Shown: piece after piece, positions 50,393-59,367 of the stretch
How the letters are laid out: each line of letters starts with the position of its first letter
Numbering within the stretch: position 1 is the stretch's first letter
Assembly: GCF_963664415.1 (NCBI RefSeq)
Contig: NZ_OY761440.1
Location: 558,001 to 622,000, forward strand
From: an uncultured Desulfobacter sp.
Lineage (GTDB): Bacteria; Desulfobacterota; Desulfobacteria; Desulfobacterales; Desulfobacteraceae
Direction: 5' to 3'
DNA length: 64,000 nucleotides
The notes under the pieces: generated by a model
What the model was told of the DNA's origin: nothing
What the model saw: the letters and a program-made list of their open reading frames with translations, nothing else
The model's database searches: none
Program-made: the position numbers and the translations under genes

Positions 50393-53300
50393 TTATAATT
50401 CTTTCGAACATTTTTGTCTGGCTTCGATTAGATACCAATAATACGGATCAAGGACTACGGCGGCCGAAGAAAGCCGGCAATCCAGGTCGTAGCTGTTCTG
50501 TCCCGGCCGGATCATGATCTGCCTGACATCCTTAACGCTCCCGGATTCATCTGCGATTCCAACCTCAAGGGGAGCAGAGAAGGCTTTTTCCATCGTCCCT
50601 CTTTCACCCCCGGATTCCATTTTGGCGGCAGAAATGGTCAGGGCAAGTTTCCCGTCCTCTATCTGTGCATTATCCAGGGACAGCCGATATTGAATACGGC
50701 CTTCAAACCAGTCCCGGACAAAGGGGTGAAGACCGGCAGGGACAAAATGTTTCAGGTCATTATAATAATCGGCAGAGGTAAGAAGATCTTCTTTTTGAGC
50801 TGCCTGTGCCAGCCATTGGGCCAGCCAACCGTCAAATTGCTCAGCACCTATGCGCTGGGCCAGGGCATACAGGGCAAGACCCCCTTTATCACGGGAAAGA
50901 TAGGCAGCCTCATCCACATAAAGCAAGGGTTTTTCTTCAATGCCTTCATCGGCCCTTTCCTTTTCATAGTCTTCATATGCTTTATCCAGCCATTGTCCTA
51001 TATGGTCTCGGCCCATTATTCCCTCCAGAAACCGGAATGCATAGTATTGGGCCAAAGACTGGATAAGAAGTTCAGCGCCCTGTACATCAGCGGCCCTCAA
51101 GGAAGCCAAAATCCACTGCCTGGCAAGCTCACGTGCTATTGTCAGATAAATATATTGCCCTTCTTCATCATTTTTGATGTCAGCCGTCCAGCCGCGAGCT
51201 TCGGAGATGGCTGTAACATTGGCAAAGGTGATGAATTCCGAATCATAAAACGGTTTTTCAACTATCCTCACCACGCTGTAAGGATATGGTCCCAGCCTTT
51301 CGGCAAGCCAGGGCACCGCCTTTTGAACAGCATCTTCAAAAACTGAAAGATTGTAGGTATGGCAAGGCTCATAAGACAATCTGCATGGCGTTCCCTGACA
51401 GTCAAACTCCTGAGTGGCAAGCCGTGCAGAAATGATTTTAAAATCCATTGCTCCCGGACGCTCAGACCTGTACTCGGCATAATTTCGGCCCTCTTCTTGC
51501 CAGGTGTTTACTTCTTCTCCCGGCCCGATAACTCTCTGGTCTCCATCGGTACTGATCACCATATTCCAGGTCAGGCTGTCAGACTGGACAGACTCAAACC
51601 GATTACGCCTGGAAAAGGCGTTGTCCATAGTATCCATCCGGGAATCCAGTGGTGCAAGGCCTTGCTGCAAGCGTTTTTTGTTGTTGGTAAGTTCACGGGA
51701 ACGGTCATAACCGAAAATAGGTAAGAAATCCGTGCCCAAGACAGTTCCGTTATAAGTGAGATCGCCTTGGAATTCTGACTGATGGAACCCTTTGTAGGAA
51801 AGATTAGCCACAAGATTAAGAGTTAAGCTTTCACCTGCCTCCAGGCTGGGCGTCAGCCGAAAGATGGTATGGCGAAGCCCTGCGTCATCTTCAAATTTTT
51901 CAAGGCAATAGTTGTTAGAAAAAATTTTTTCCACGACCAGTTTTTTATCCCAATCCAGATGCAACGTATCTATGGGTTGGCCGCTTTCATTCTTCAGTGC
52001 CAATTTGGCCCTATAAGCAGCTTGTCGTTTGGAGGGAAAAAGATCCAGGGTCAGATCCAGATTTGTAATTTTCGGCTGAACCACTTCCCGGTACTTTGCA
52101 TATTTTTTTTCATATGCTGTGGCTGCCACTTTCTTTTGTGCTTTAGTTTGATACCCGGCCTTACAAATCAAATTATCATGAATGCCGTACTGGAAACCGC
52201 CAAAAAGGATGAAACAAATGATTGCCGTGCCGCTCAAAACCTTTCCCAAGGGCATGCGCACGGTCCTTTTCAACACCTGCAACCGCTCTTTAAAACTCCG
52301 GTTTACCCCCTGGTTCCATAAAAGCAACGTGACTACAAAAAACAATGCTGACAGAGACATCCAGGCACCGGTATAAAAGGATAAACCTGCATCCAGCACC
52401 CCATAACCGTTCATCTCGGAATAATTGATCATTTCCGGACCAAGAGAAGCGGGAACGATTGAAAAGGCCAGGTGCTGCCGCTCAATAAGTTGATGATCAA
52501 CAGACATGACAATAAAAAGAAATACAGCTATGGACACAATGTGCCCTTTGAGCCGATCATTGAAAACGGCCCCGAAAAAGAAAGCGAGGCTGATAAGCTG
52601 CAGGCTTGTCAACCAGCCAAACCGGGGTCCATACAAATCTCGAATATACAATCCCCACTCGATGTCATGAAACCCCATTACCCATTGGGAAAACACCCCT
52701 GCCGCAAACATCAGGGAAGCGATGATAAAGGCAAGCCCTCCCATGGTAATCCAGCGAGAAAGAATATACACCCAGGAGGGTGTGGGCATCGCATCGACAA
52801 CAGGCCATAAGCTTGAAGCTCTATCCTTAAACAGGATCTCCCCTGATATAATCAGAATCATAACGCCGATGACGAGCATCATGGGAACCCTGATAATCGT
52901 CATTATTGAGGTTAAAGGCAGATGGGACGTGGTTAGATAATTGGTCGAGGTCCATAAAAAATCATAGCCTAAAAACATGAGAAGAAGCGTTATCAGCATA
53001 GCCGGAAAACCGGGGGAACCAAGAATGCTTTTCACATTAACCAAGGCAAATTTTACTGATTTAATCAGGCAGGACCAAATTCCGTAATTCATGGACGGAA
53101 AGACTTGCGGGCCAATGTCTAAAGCAGGTTTGGCAACCACTTCCTCTTGCTTGGCCGCCTTGCCGGGGTGCGCAATGAAAGTTTTGAAATTAAATTTAAA
53201 AACAGATGCAACAAACAGGAAGATAGAAACAGCTATCCAGACCAGACGGTTAAGGAGTAGTGTTTGGGATAAAGGCAGATAGGCGGAATTGAATTCCAGA

Positions 53301-53971
53301 ATATCCATTTTATCAGTGAGATACTCCACACAATTATACCCAAAGGGATCTAAAAGTTCGATCGCAAGAGGATAGGCAGTTTTATCCCGAAGTGAAACCG
53401 ACACCAAAAAAAATATAAAAATCAGTAAAACACCAAGGTAGGCGGCGGCAGCCCGCCGAAACATCACCACCATGAATATGGATAAGGTGACCAGAAAAAT
53501 CAGATTTGGCACTGTGAGCAGAAAAACCCCGTGCAGTAACTGACCTATGGGTACCGGTCCATACTGTTCCGGCAGCCCAATACCTAAAAGGGGAAAGAGC
53601 AATATGCCTAGAGGGTACCCCAGGACAACCATAAAATTGACGATTACTGTTCCAAGATATTTTCCGAAAAAATATTTTTTTTCTTCTACCACTGCGGGAT
53701 AAAGGATATGGGCAGAACCGGACTCTAAATCTCGAGCCAAGCTGCCGGCAGTAATAATCGCGGTGACAGCAAATAAAATAATACCCATGAGGGCTAAATT
53801 CCCATAGGCTATTGCCGGTGCATTAATCATCATATTCTTATTAGAGATATCGTCACTAATGCCCATATTGTACCAAATGCCCTGAAAGATAAGCAGAAAG
53901 AAAAAGAGATGGGTGTAGATATGTTTAGCGTTGTATAAACACTCAAATTTAATGATAGAGGATAGTTTCAT
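50393..53971 (-). CDS. ABC-2 permease fused to an M1-like peptidase domain that lacks zinc ligands
   Basis: 1192 residues. The first ~580 residues hold about twelve membrane helices in two sets, as in ABC-2 permeases (for example ITAGSLARDLESGSAHILYP near residue 70). A periplasmic M1-aminopeptidase-like region follows. At residues 947-951 the expected HExxH is RELAR (TIARELARQWI), and the glutamate normally ~19 residues on is absent (LLIQSLAQYYA). Zinc binding and catalysis are therefore probably lost and the domain may only bind peptides or proteins. The gene overlaps the preceding ATPase stop by four bases. Located behind TBDR I, it may help move or sense the imported ligand. Two relics of its 3' end lie at 36.6 and 38.6 kb. 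Confidence 0.87.
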   Translation of the reverse strand: MKLSSIIKFECLYNAKHIYTHLFFFLLIFQGIWYNMGISDDISNKNMMINAPAIAYGNLALMGIILFAVTAIITAGSLARDLESGSAHILYPAVVEEKKYFFGKYLGTVIVNFMVVLGYPLGILLFPLLGIGLPEQYGPVPIGQLLHGVFLLTVPNLIFLVTLSIFMVVMFRRAAAAYLGVLLIFIFFLVSVSLRDKTAYPLAIELLDPFGYNCVEYLTDKMDILEFNSAYLPLSQTLLLNRLVWIAVSIFLFVASVFKFNFKTFIAHPGKAAKQEEVVAKPALDIGPQVFPSMNYGIWSCLIKSVKFALVNVKSILGSPGFPAMLITLLLMFLGYDFLWTSTNYLTTSHLPLTSIMTIIRVPMMLVIGVMILIISGEILFKDRASSLWPVVDAMPTPSWVYILSRWITMGGLAFIIASLMFAAGVFSQWVMGFHDIEWGLYIRDLYGPRFGWLTSLQLISLAFFFGAVFNDRLKGHIVSIAVFLFIVMSVDHQLIERQHLAFSIVPASLGPEMINYSEMNGYGVLDAGLSFYTGAWMSLSALFFVVTLLLWNQGVNRSFKERLQVLKRTVRMPLGKVLSGTAIICFILFGGFQYGIHDNLICKAGYQTKAQKKVAATAYEKKYAKYREVVQPKITNLDLTLDLFPSKRQAAYRAKLALKNESGQPIDTLHLDWDKKLVVEKIFSNNYCLEKFEDDAGLRHTIFRLTPSLEAGESLTLNLVANLSYKGFHQSEFQGDLTYNGTVLGTDFLPIFGYDRSRELTNNKKRLQQGLAPLDSRMDTMDNAFSRRNRFESVQSDSLTWNMVISTDGDQRVIGPGEEVNTWQEEGRNYAEYRSERPGAMDFKIISARLATQEFDCQGTPCRLSYEPCHTYNLSVFEDAVQKAVPWLAERLGPYPYSVVRIVEKPFYDSEFITFANVTAISEARGWTADIKNDEEGQYIYLTIARELARQWILASLRAADVQGAELLIQSLAQYYAFRFLEGIMGRDHIGQWLDKAYEDYEKERADEGIEEKPLLYVDEAAYLSRDKGGLALYALAQRIGAEQFDGWLAQWLAQAAQKEDLLTSADYYNDLKHFVPAGLHPFVRDWFEGRIQYRLSLDNAQIEDGKLALTISAAKMESGGERGTMEKAFSAPLEVGIADESGSVKDVRQIMIRPGQNSYDLDCRLSSAAVVLDPYYWYLIEARQKCSKEL

Positions 53972-54888
53972 TGGTCTGCCTTGTGTTCTGAATGGAAGAT
54001 AGACAGATTAGATAAACCTGCAGGGTCGTGAATTACCGAAAAATATGCATCTTCCATATCCGGGGTTACAGGCTCAAAAAGGGAATCCGGCTGCTCATTG
54101 CTGAACACGTGGATACGCATCCGGCCATGATTAAGATAGGTGGCAATAACGCTATGATTTTCTTGGTAAAGAGCAAGCTCTTTTCGTTCAATCTTACGTC
54201 CCCATATCTTTCCATCAACCGCCTTGATAATACTTTTGGGCGACGCATGAACGAGCACTCGACCAGAGCCGATAATTGCCATATCCGAACAAAGGGAGGT
54301 CACATCCTCCACAATGTGGGTGGAAAGAATCACAATGACTTCTTCCCCTAATTCACTTAAGATATTGTAAAATCTATTTCTCTCTTCAGGGTCCAGTCCG
54401 GCCGTGGGCTCATCCACGATAATTAATTCAGGGTTGCCGATAAGCGCTTGGGCAATTCCGAACCGTTGCTTCATTCCGCCAGAGTAGGTTTTCAACCGTT
54501 TCTTCCGCACTTCGTAGAGGTTAACCTTGTTGAGCAGGTACGAAACATGATCGTGCCGCTCCGATCGTTTTGTAACCCCTTTAATCTCAGCCAAGTAATC
54601 AAGCATATCTTCAGCCGACACCGCATCATAGACACCAAATTCCTGGGGCAAATACCCCAGGGCTCTGCGAATCTTTTCAGGTTCTTTCATGGCATTTGTT
54701 TCGCCCAGGAGAATTTGCCCCTGATCCGCGTCCTGTAAAGTTGCAAGCGTGCGCATGAGGGATGATTTCCCGGCTCCGTTTTGCCCTAAAAGGCCAAACA
54801 TGCCTTTACCAATGGTCAAATTGACATCCTTCAGGGCCTGAACGCCGTTGGAATAAGTTTTTGATAAATTTTTTATGATGAGTTTCAT
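53968..54888 (-). CDS. ABC transporter ATP-binding protein
   Basis: 306 residues with all nucleotide-binding motifs: Walker A GLLGQNGAGKSSLM, Q-loop YLPQEFGVYD, signature YSGGMKQRFG, Walker B LIIVDEPTAGLD and H-loop ILSTHIVED. The C-terminal ~80 residues form the extension often seen with ABC-2 permeases. It overlaps the permease/M1 gene by four bases, so the two form one transporter. It lies 76 bp downstream of TBDR I on the same strand. Confidence 0.92.
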   Translation of the reverse strand: MKLIIKNLSKTYSNGVQALKDVNLTIGKGMFGLLGQNGAGKSSLMRTLATLQDADQGQILLGETNAMKEPEKIRRALGYLPQEFGVYDAVSAEDMLDYLAEIKGVTKRSERHDHVSYLLNKVNLYEVRKKRLKTYSGGMKQRFGIAQALIGNPELIIVDEPTAGLDPEERNRFYNILSELGEEVIVILSTHIVEDVTSLCSDMAIIGSGRVLVHASPKSIIKAVDGKIWGRKIERKELALYQENHSVIATYLNHGRMRIHVFSNEQPDSLFEPVTPDMEDAYFSVIHDPAGLSNLSIFHSEHKADQ

Positions 54889-54964
54889 TTTAATTAGTTA
54901 TCCAGTATTTGATTATAGATAGAAAGGATCTGAGCCATACGTATAACTAGTTATAAAAAAATTT

Positions 54965-57073
54965 TTAAAACCGGTAGCGAAGCCCGACGCCAATGGTCAT
55001 CGGTGGCCCGAATTCAGCCATAGTCCCATCAAAAGAAATAAAATACTCCTCATCTGTCAGGTTTTTTCCATACACATAGAAATCCCATCCCCCGGTCAGA
55101 TAACCTATCTTTGCATCAAAAACAACATACGCATCTTCCTCATAGAGGTTTGCTTCATCGAAAGACGTTTCACCTGCCGCCCTCATATCGACGCGCCCAT
55201 ACAATCCACTGGGATGTTTATAAGAGACACCGGCCGTCGCAGTGTAGGAAGGGGTGCCCGTGATATCCTTTCCATCATAGGATATACCGTCCCCGGCATC
55301 ATAATTATCGTACTCCGCTTCTATAAGACCTATTGAACCGGTCAGTTCAACGGCATTGGTGAGTTGATAGGCCAATTCCAACTCAACTCCTTGAGAATGG
55401 CCGCTATCCGCATTACTCGTATGAAGAAGGACGCCATCCGACTTAAAGATATGGATATCTTCTATATCCATGTAAAATAAGTTGGCCGCCAACCTCAACC
55501 TATTCAGACTCCCCTTGATCCCTATCTCGTAATTTGCTGATTTTTGGGGTTCAAAAGAATTGTCCTCAATCGTACCGGAAGAAGGAATGGGGTTAAACCC
55601 TCCGGGCATGTATCCCTGGGAATACGAAATATAGGTATGCCAATTATCGTTCAAGGCATAAGAAAGCGCCGCTTTGGGCAAAAAAACATCCCAGTCTTTG
55701 TCTCCGGACAATGAAAAGGAGGGAGAACCGGTTGTTCCCACCGGAAGGACATATAGATTCAGATCAATCTCTTTGTCAATATGCTGATACCGGCCGCCCA
55801 GGGTCAGCTCAAATCGCTCTCCCAGAGGTACTATTGCCTGACCAAATGCCGCATAGGTAGTACTGTCGATTTCTGAGTCGACAAAATAATCAAAATTTCC
55901 ATTAAACACCCCTTTGTCATAAGAAGGATATTGCATACCCAAAGGCTTCTGTTCGAATTCTTCTGAATCAATGTAAAGACCGGCTACCCAGCGGATGCCG
56001 CTTTTATTGTTACTCGATATGCGCAGTTCCTGGGTATAGGCATCCGTTTCATTATAGTTAAACTGTTTCAATCCGTCGTAATCGGTGCCGACCAGGTAAT
56101 CCCCATCGTAATCACCGTCCATGTCCTGTTTTCTGTGGGTTGAGATCGAGGTAAGGGTCACGGAATCAAATGCATAGCTTAAATACAGGCTTTGAGAAAA
56201 ACAATCGATATCAACTTCCGTCGGCATATCGGAAAAGTTGCCTTTTTCAGCATCATCCCTGTTAAAATCACTATAATCCGCTCCGGCAGGAAGCTTATAA
56301 CCGTTGATCCATGAATTACTTTGATTTGCCATGGAAAGCGTCAACTTTGCAGTAAACCTGTCTGTGGGTGTGTATAAAAGGTAGCCGCTGAATTGCTGTT
56401 GATCGGATTCATTCCCGTCCGCTCCGGGATTGGTGTTCTCGATCCAGCCGTCATCCTGCTCGTATTTGCCGTTAATCCCCATAAACAGCGAGTCTTTAAT
56501 CACTGAACCGTTGAGGTTAAAAATGCCCTGCATGTAGTTGTAGCTGCCATATTCGGCACCAACCATTCCATGCCATTGATTTTCCGGCTCTTTGGTGACG
56601 ATATTGATAACCCCGCCAATGGCGTCCTTGCCGTACAATGTTCCCTGGGGGCCGCGCAGCACCTCAACCCGCTCCACATTGACCAGGGAAGCATCAAAAC
56701 CATATTGGTTGATAACAGGGACCCCGTCAATATAGATGACCACCGGATTGTTATAGGTAAACGTGGAAGAGTTCAATCCCCGGAAACTCACCGAATTTCC
56801 TGAAAGGCCTTCCTGAACAACCATGTTAGGAATTTCCCTGATCACGTCAGGAACGTCGGTAATGCCCTTTTCCTCCAGGAAAGCTTCATCCATAACGGTG
56901 ATGCTCTGGGGAATTTTTTGAACATCCTCTTCAATTTTATTGGCGGTGACAGTAATGCTTTCCATCTCCGCTACCGTCTTATCTTCCGTCTCCTCAGCCC
57001 ACAATGGAACAGTTAGCAAATGCAAGCCAAAACACATGCAGCAGTACAACAGCAAAAATTTTTTTAGATACAT
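54965..57073 (-). CDS. TonB-dependent outer-membrane receptor I
   Basis: 702 residues from the ATG behind AAAGGAGAT; an upstream ATG ten codons earlier has no ribosome site. Signal peptide to about residue 26 (LTVPLWA), TonB-box-like ESITVTA near 38-44, plug with VERVEVLRGPQGTLYGKDA and GGVINIVTKEPEN, barrel ending GVGLRYRF. It groups with receptor H. First gene of a TBDR-ABC ATPase-permease/M1 operon, divergent from AraC I. The association of a receptor with an ABC-2/M1 transporter instead of a FecCD-type importer is unusual. Confidence 0.93.
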   Translation of the reverse strand: MYLKKFLLLYCCMCFGLHLLTVPLWAEETEDKTVAEMESITVTANKIEEDVQKIPQSITVMDEAFLEEKGITDVPDVIREIPNMVVQEGLSGNSVSFRGLNSSTFTYNNPVVIYIDGVPVINQYGFDASLVNVERVEVLRGPQGTLYGKDAIGGVINIVTKEPENQWHGMVGAEYGSYNYMQGIFNLNGSVIKDSLFMGINGKYEQDDGWIENTNPGADGNESDQQQFSGYLLYTPTDRFTAKLTLSMANQSNSWINGYKLPAGADYSDFNRDDAEKGNFSDMPTEVDIDCFSQSLYLSYAFDSVTLTSISTHRKQDMDGDYDGDYLVGTDYDGLKQFNYNETDAYTQELRISSNNKSGIRWVAGLYIDSEEFEQKPLGMQYPSYDKGVFNGNFDYFVDSEIDSTTYAAFGQAIVPLGERFELTLGGRYQHIDKEIDLNLYVLPVGTTGSPSFSLSGDKDWDVFLPKAALSYALNDNWHTYISYSQGYMPGGFNPIPSSGTIEDNSFEPQKSANYEIGIKGSLNRLRLAANLFYMDIEDIHIFKSDGVLLHTSNADSGHSQGVELELAYQLTNAVELTGSIGLIEAEYDNYDAGDGISYDGKDITGTPSYTATAGVSYKHPSGLYGRVDMRAAGETSFDEANLYEEDAYVVFDAKIGYLTGGWDFYVYGKNLTDEEYFISFDGTMAEFGPPMTIGVGLRYRF

Positions 57074-57121
57074 CTTTATCTCCTTTATAGAAAACAAATA
57101 CAAACAAAATCAAATAAGCCA

Positions 57122-57195
57122 AACTTATAATAGAACGTAATCTTTTTTTATATCACCTAAAAACATTTTCACGTCACCTTGCTACAAAAAAGCCT
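57122..57195. promoter_or_regulatory. Conserved ~75-bp promoter block, locus I
   Basis: AACTTATAATAGAACG, AATCTTTTTTTATATCACC, TAAAAACATTTTCACGTCAC and GCTACAAAAAA occur in the same order as at 41818 and 59224. Lies between divergent receptor I and AraC I. Confidence 0.65.
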
Positions 57196-57271
57196 TGACT
57201 AAACAATTTATGAAATAATAAGTTAACTTTGGCTTGGATAATAAATTTTGAAAACGAAAAGGTTCTCTTAC

Positions 57272-58282
57272 ATGAAAAGACGCGATCTTGTCATTATTTC
57301 ATGTCAAGACTATTATGGGCCATGCCATAATCTGAATATTTTTTTAGAAAAAAAAGACGGGGATGAAATATTCTATAATTGGTCCGATCACTTGAACGGT
57401 CTAAGCCAGGGGTTTGTATATACGCTCAAGTGCCTGCCTGGTCTTACTTTGGCGATCGCAAGGCATTATCCATCCACTGCTTTCAGCATTCCTATTGAAG
57501 GGGGAAAAACATATTTTGTTAATCTTAATTTTATTCTTGGTGAAGGTCCTTGTACCCAATGTCATCGCCAAGAACAAGAAGCCACTTTTTGCTCAAATCA
57601 TGGGGAGTTAACCTACTCACGCAACTACCAAAGCGGGTTGCTCCATTGCCCCGCAAAACCCTTTTCTACCATTGGACTTTTAATGGAGCCGTGGTTTGTA
57701 AGACGTTTTTCCCAGAGAATAGCAGGAGAATTTGCCCGAAAGATAGAAGAAATGTTGGCGCTCCAAAATGAAGGTGAATTTTTTTGCTGCCCAGTGTTCA
57801 TGACGCCTTCTATTAATGTTTGTATTCATGAAATCCTCGGATGTACTTATGTTGATGCCCGCAGGCACCTCTTTTTAACAAGTAAAGCCCTGGAACTGAT
57901 GAGGTTTAGTTTTGACCAACTCAATCCTGATAAGGGACAGGACATATCCTGTTTTAACTTAACAACCGATTCCCCGAATTTCGTTCACCAAGCCAGAGAC
58001 ATAATGATTTCCGACATTAAAAATCCGCCCTCCCTTACAGAACTTTCCAGGATGGTGGGGGTGAACAGGACCACGTTAAGCCAGAGATTTCGTAAGGTTT
58101 ATGGTGTTACTATTTTTGACTTTCTTCGCAATTTCAGGCTGGAAGAATCCAGGCGTCTGCTACAAGCCGGGGACCGAAGTGTGACACAAGTTGCTTTTGA
58201 AGTAGGGTACGCCCAGCAAAGGACGTTTTCTAAAGAATTTAAGAAGTATTTTGGTGATACACCAAGCAATTATTTAGGGTGA
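57272..58282 (+). CDS. AraC-family transcriptional regulator I
   Basis: 336 residues from the ATG with AAAAGG upstream (a TTG eight codons earlier is possible). Close paralogue of regulator G (RDLVIISCQDYYGPCHNLNI; CIHEILGCTYVDARRHLFLTSKALELM). The AraC domain is intact (LSRMVGVNRTTLSQRFRKVYG; SVTQVAFEVGYAQQRTFSKEFK; FGDTPSNYLG). The sensor half has diverged from G more than the DNA-binding half, consistent with a different inducer and a shared operator type. Confidence 0.9.
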   Translation: MKRRDLVIISCQDYYGPCHNLNIFLEKKDGDEIFYNWSDHLNGLSQGFVYTLKCLPGLTLAIARHYPSTAFSIPIEGGKTYFVNLNFILGEGPCTQCHRQEQEATFCSNHGELTYSRNYQSGLLHCPAKPFSTIGLLMEPWFVRRFSQRIAGEFARKIEEMLALQNEGEFFCCPVFMTPSINVCIHEILGCTYVDARRHLFLTSKALELMRFSFDQLNPDKGQDISCFNLTTDSPNFVHQARDIMISDIKNPPSLTELSRMVGVNRTTLSQRFRKVYGVTIFDFLRNFRLEESRRLLQAGDRSVTQVAFEVGYAQQRTFSKEFKKYFGDTPSNYLG

Positions 58283-58403
58283 ACTGTTAGCACGATTCTC
58301 ATAGATTCATTTTTTCATTGATTCATTATTATCCCTTTTTCGTCTTACTGATTAGGGGCGCGAAATGGGGAATTCATTATTTATTTTCGCACCCCTTACT
58401 CGT

Positions 58404-59045
58404 TTATTCCTTTTCCAGCGGCGGCAGCATTGTTGCCTGCAACTTTGCTTTTTTGGTCATCTGCGCCATAATTTTGGCTTCATTCGTTGTTTCCGGCTGA
58501 TAAACGGTGGGCCACCACGATTCCACCGAAGGATCCGTCGCCAGATAATCAAAATTTTCATTGCCATACCTGAGATGGGCGTGCCTTAAAGTATCCTCGC
58601 CTTTCCCGTGAAACGGGAGGAAAATAAAATATTTAAACCCGGCCTGGATCATTTCTTTTGAATCGGTTTTAAAAATATGCCAGGTGATGTCATATTTCTC
58701 CCATTTTGTACTGAGGCTGCCAACATGGGCATAATCCCCGGTAATTTTGTCATCAATGATGATCGTATTTTCATCCACAACGTTCAGGGATTTAAATTTC
58801 AAGGAATGCGTGTTGAAAATATGGTCTTTTACCATTTCTTTTGTATATCCCTTGGGTGCGTGTTCCGTCATTTTTTCAAAAAACTTTTCTCCGGCTTCAC
58901 TGTCGTAAAGTTTGACAAAGGGGGCATTGTTTCCTTTCCACGGCGTGAGGTCGGTGATGCTCTCCTTTTCCTTATCTGCGGCAAATACTGTGCTGGAAAA
59001 AATGGATACAATCAAAAATAGGGAAATGGCCAGTTTTTTTCTCAT
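58404..59045 (-). CDS. zinT: ZinT-family periplasmic zinc-binding protein (copy 2)
   Basis: 213 residues from the ATG at 59045 (AAGGAGACGC upstream), paralogue of the 38929 gene. Signal peptide (LAISLFLIVSIFSSTVFA), ZinT core ITDLTPWKGNNAPF, and the metal site FHGKGEDTLRHAHLRYGNEN. Here the HFH of copy 1 has become HAH, keeping both outer histidines. Ends WWPTVYQP and a charged tail. Directly upstream on the same strand is a receptor scar. Convergent with AraC I. A role in binding zinc or cadmium follows from the family. Confidence 0.87.
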   Translation of the reverse strand: MRKKLAISLFLIVSIFSSTVFAADKEKESITDLTPWKGNNAPFVKLYDSEAGEKFFEKMTEHAPKGYTKEMVKDHIFNTHSLKFKSLNVVDENTIIIDDKITGDYAHVGSLSTKWEKYDITWHIFKTDSKEMIQAGFKYFIFLPFHGKGEDTLRHAHLRYGNENFDYLATDPSVESWWPTVYQPETTNEAKIMAQMTKKAKLQATMLPPLEKE

Positions 59046-59082
59046 GTTGCGTCTCCTTAAGGATAAATTAATAAAGCTACAT

Positions 59083-59208
59083 TCATAATATGGGATAAAG
59101 CGTTTTGCGGTCCGGGTTGCCGCTGCCCACAGCGTTTTTATCAAGCAGGTTGTCTCCGGCAATAAAAAGTTCAATCTGCCCGACCCGTTTTGTATATCTC
59201 GCCTTTAA
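59083..59208 (-). pseudogene. C-terminal scar of a lost TonB-dependent receptor upstream of zinT copy 2
   Basis: Minus-strand reading gives LKARYTKRVGQIELFIAGDN and LLDKNAVGSGNPDRKTLYPI, then L and a stop 38 bp before zinT. It is clearly the penultimate and last barrel strands of a receptor (AGDNLLDKN is the usual xxNLxD turn). Similar to the scar before zinT copy 1 (SETLYPI). Confidence 0.78.
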
Positions 59209-59223
59209 TATCTAGTCAAGGTG

Positions 59224-59298
59224 AACTTATAATAAAACGAAATCTTTTATTACACCACCTAAATACATTTTTACATCACTTCGCTACAAAAAAATCTT
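59224..59298. promoter_or_regulatory. Conserved ~75-bp promoter block, locus J
   Basis: AACTTATAATAAAACG, AATCTTTTATTACACCACC, TAAATACATTTTTACATCAC and TTCGCTACAAAAAAATCTT, as at loci G and I. It lies between the receptor scar and AraC J, so the promoter of the old receptor was retained after the gene was lost. Confidence 0.65.
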
Positions 59299-59367
59299 GA
59301 TTTACAAGCGATAGTTAGCTATTGATTCATTCTTAAGCCAAACATTACTAATTATTATGAAAGCTTA

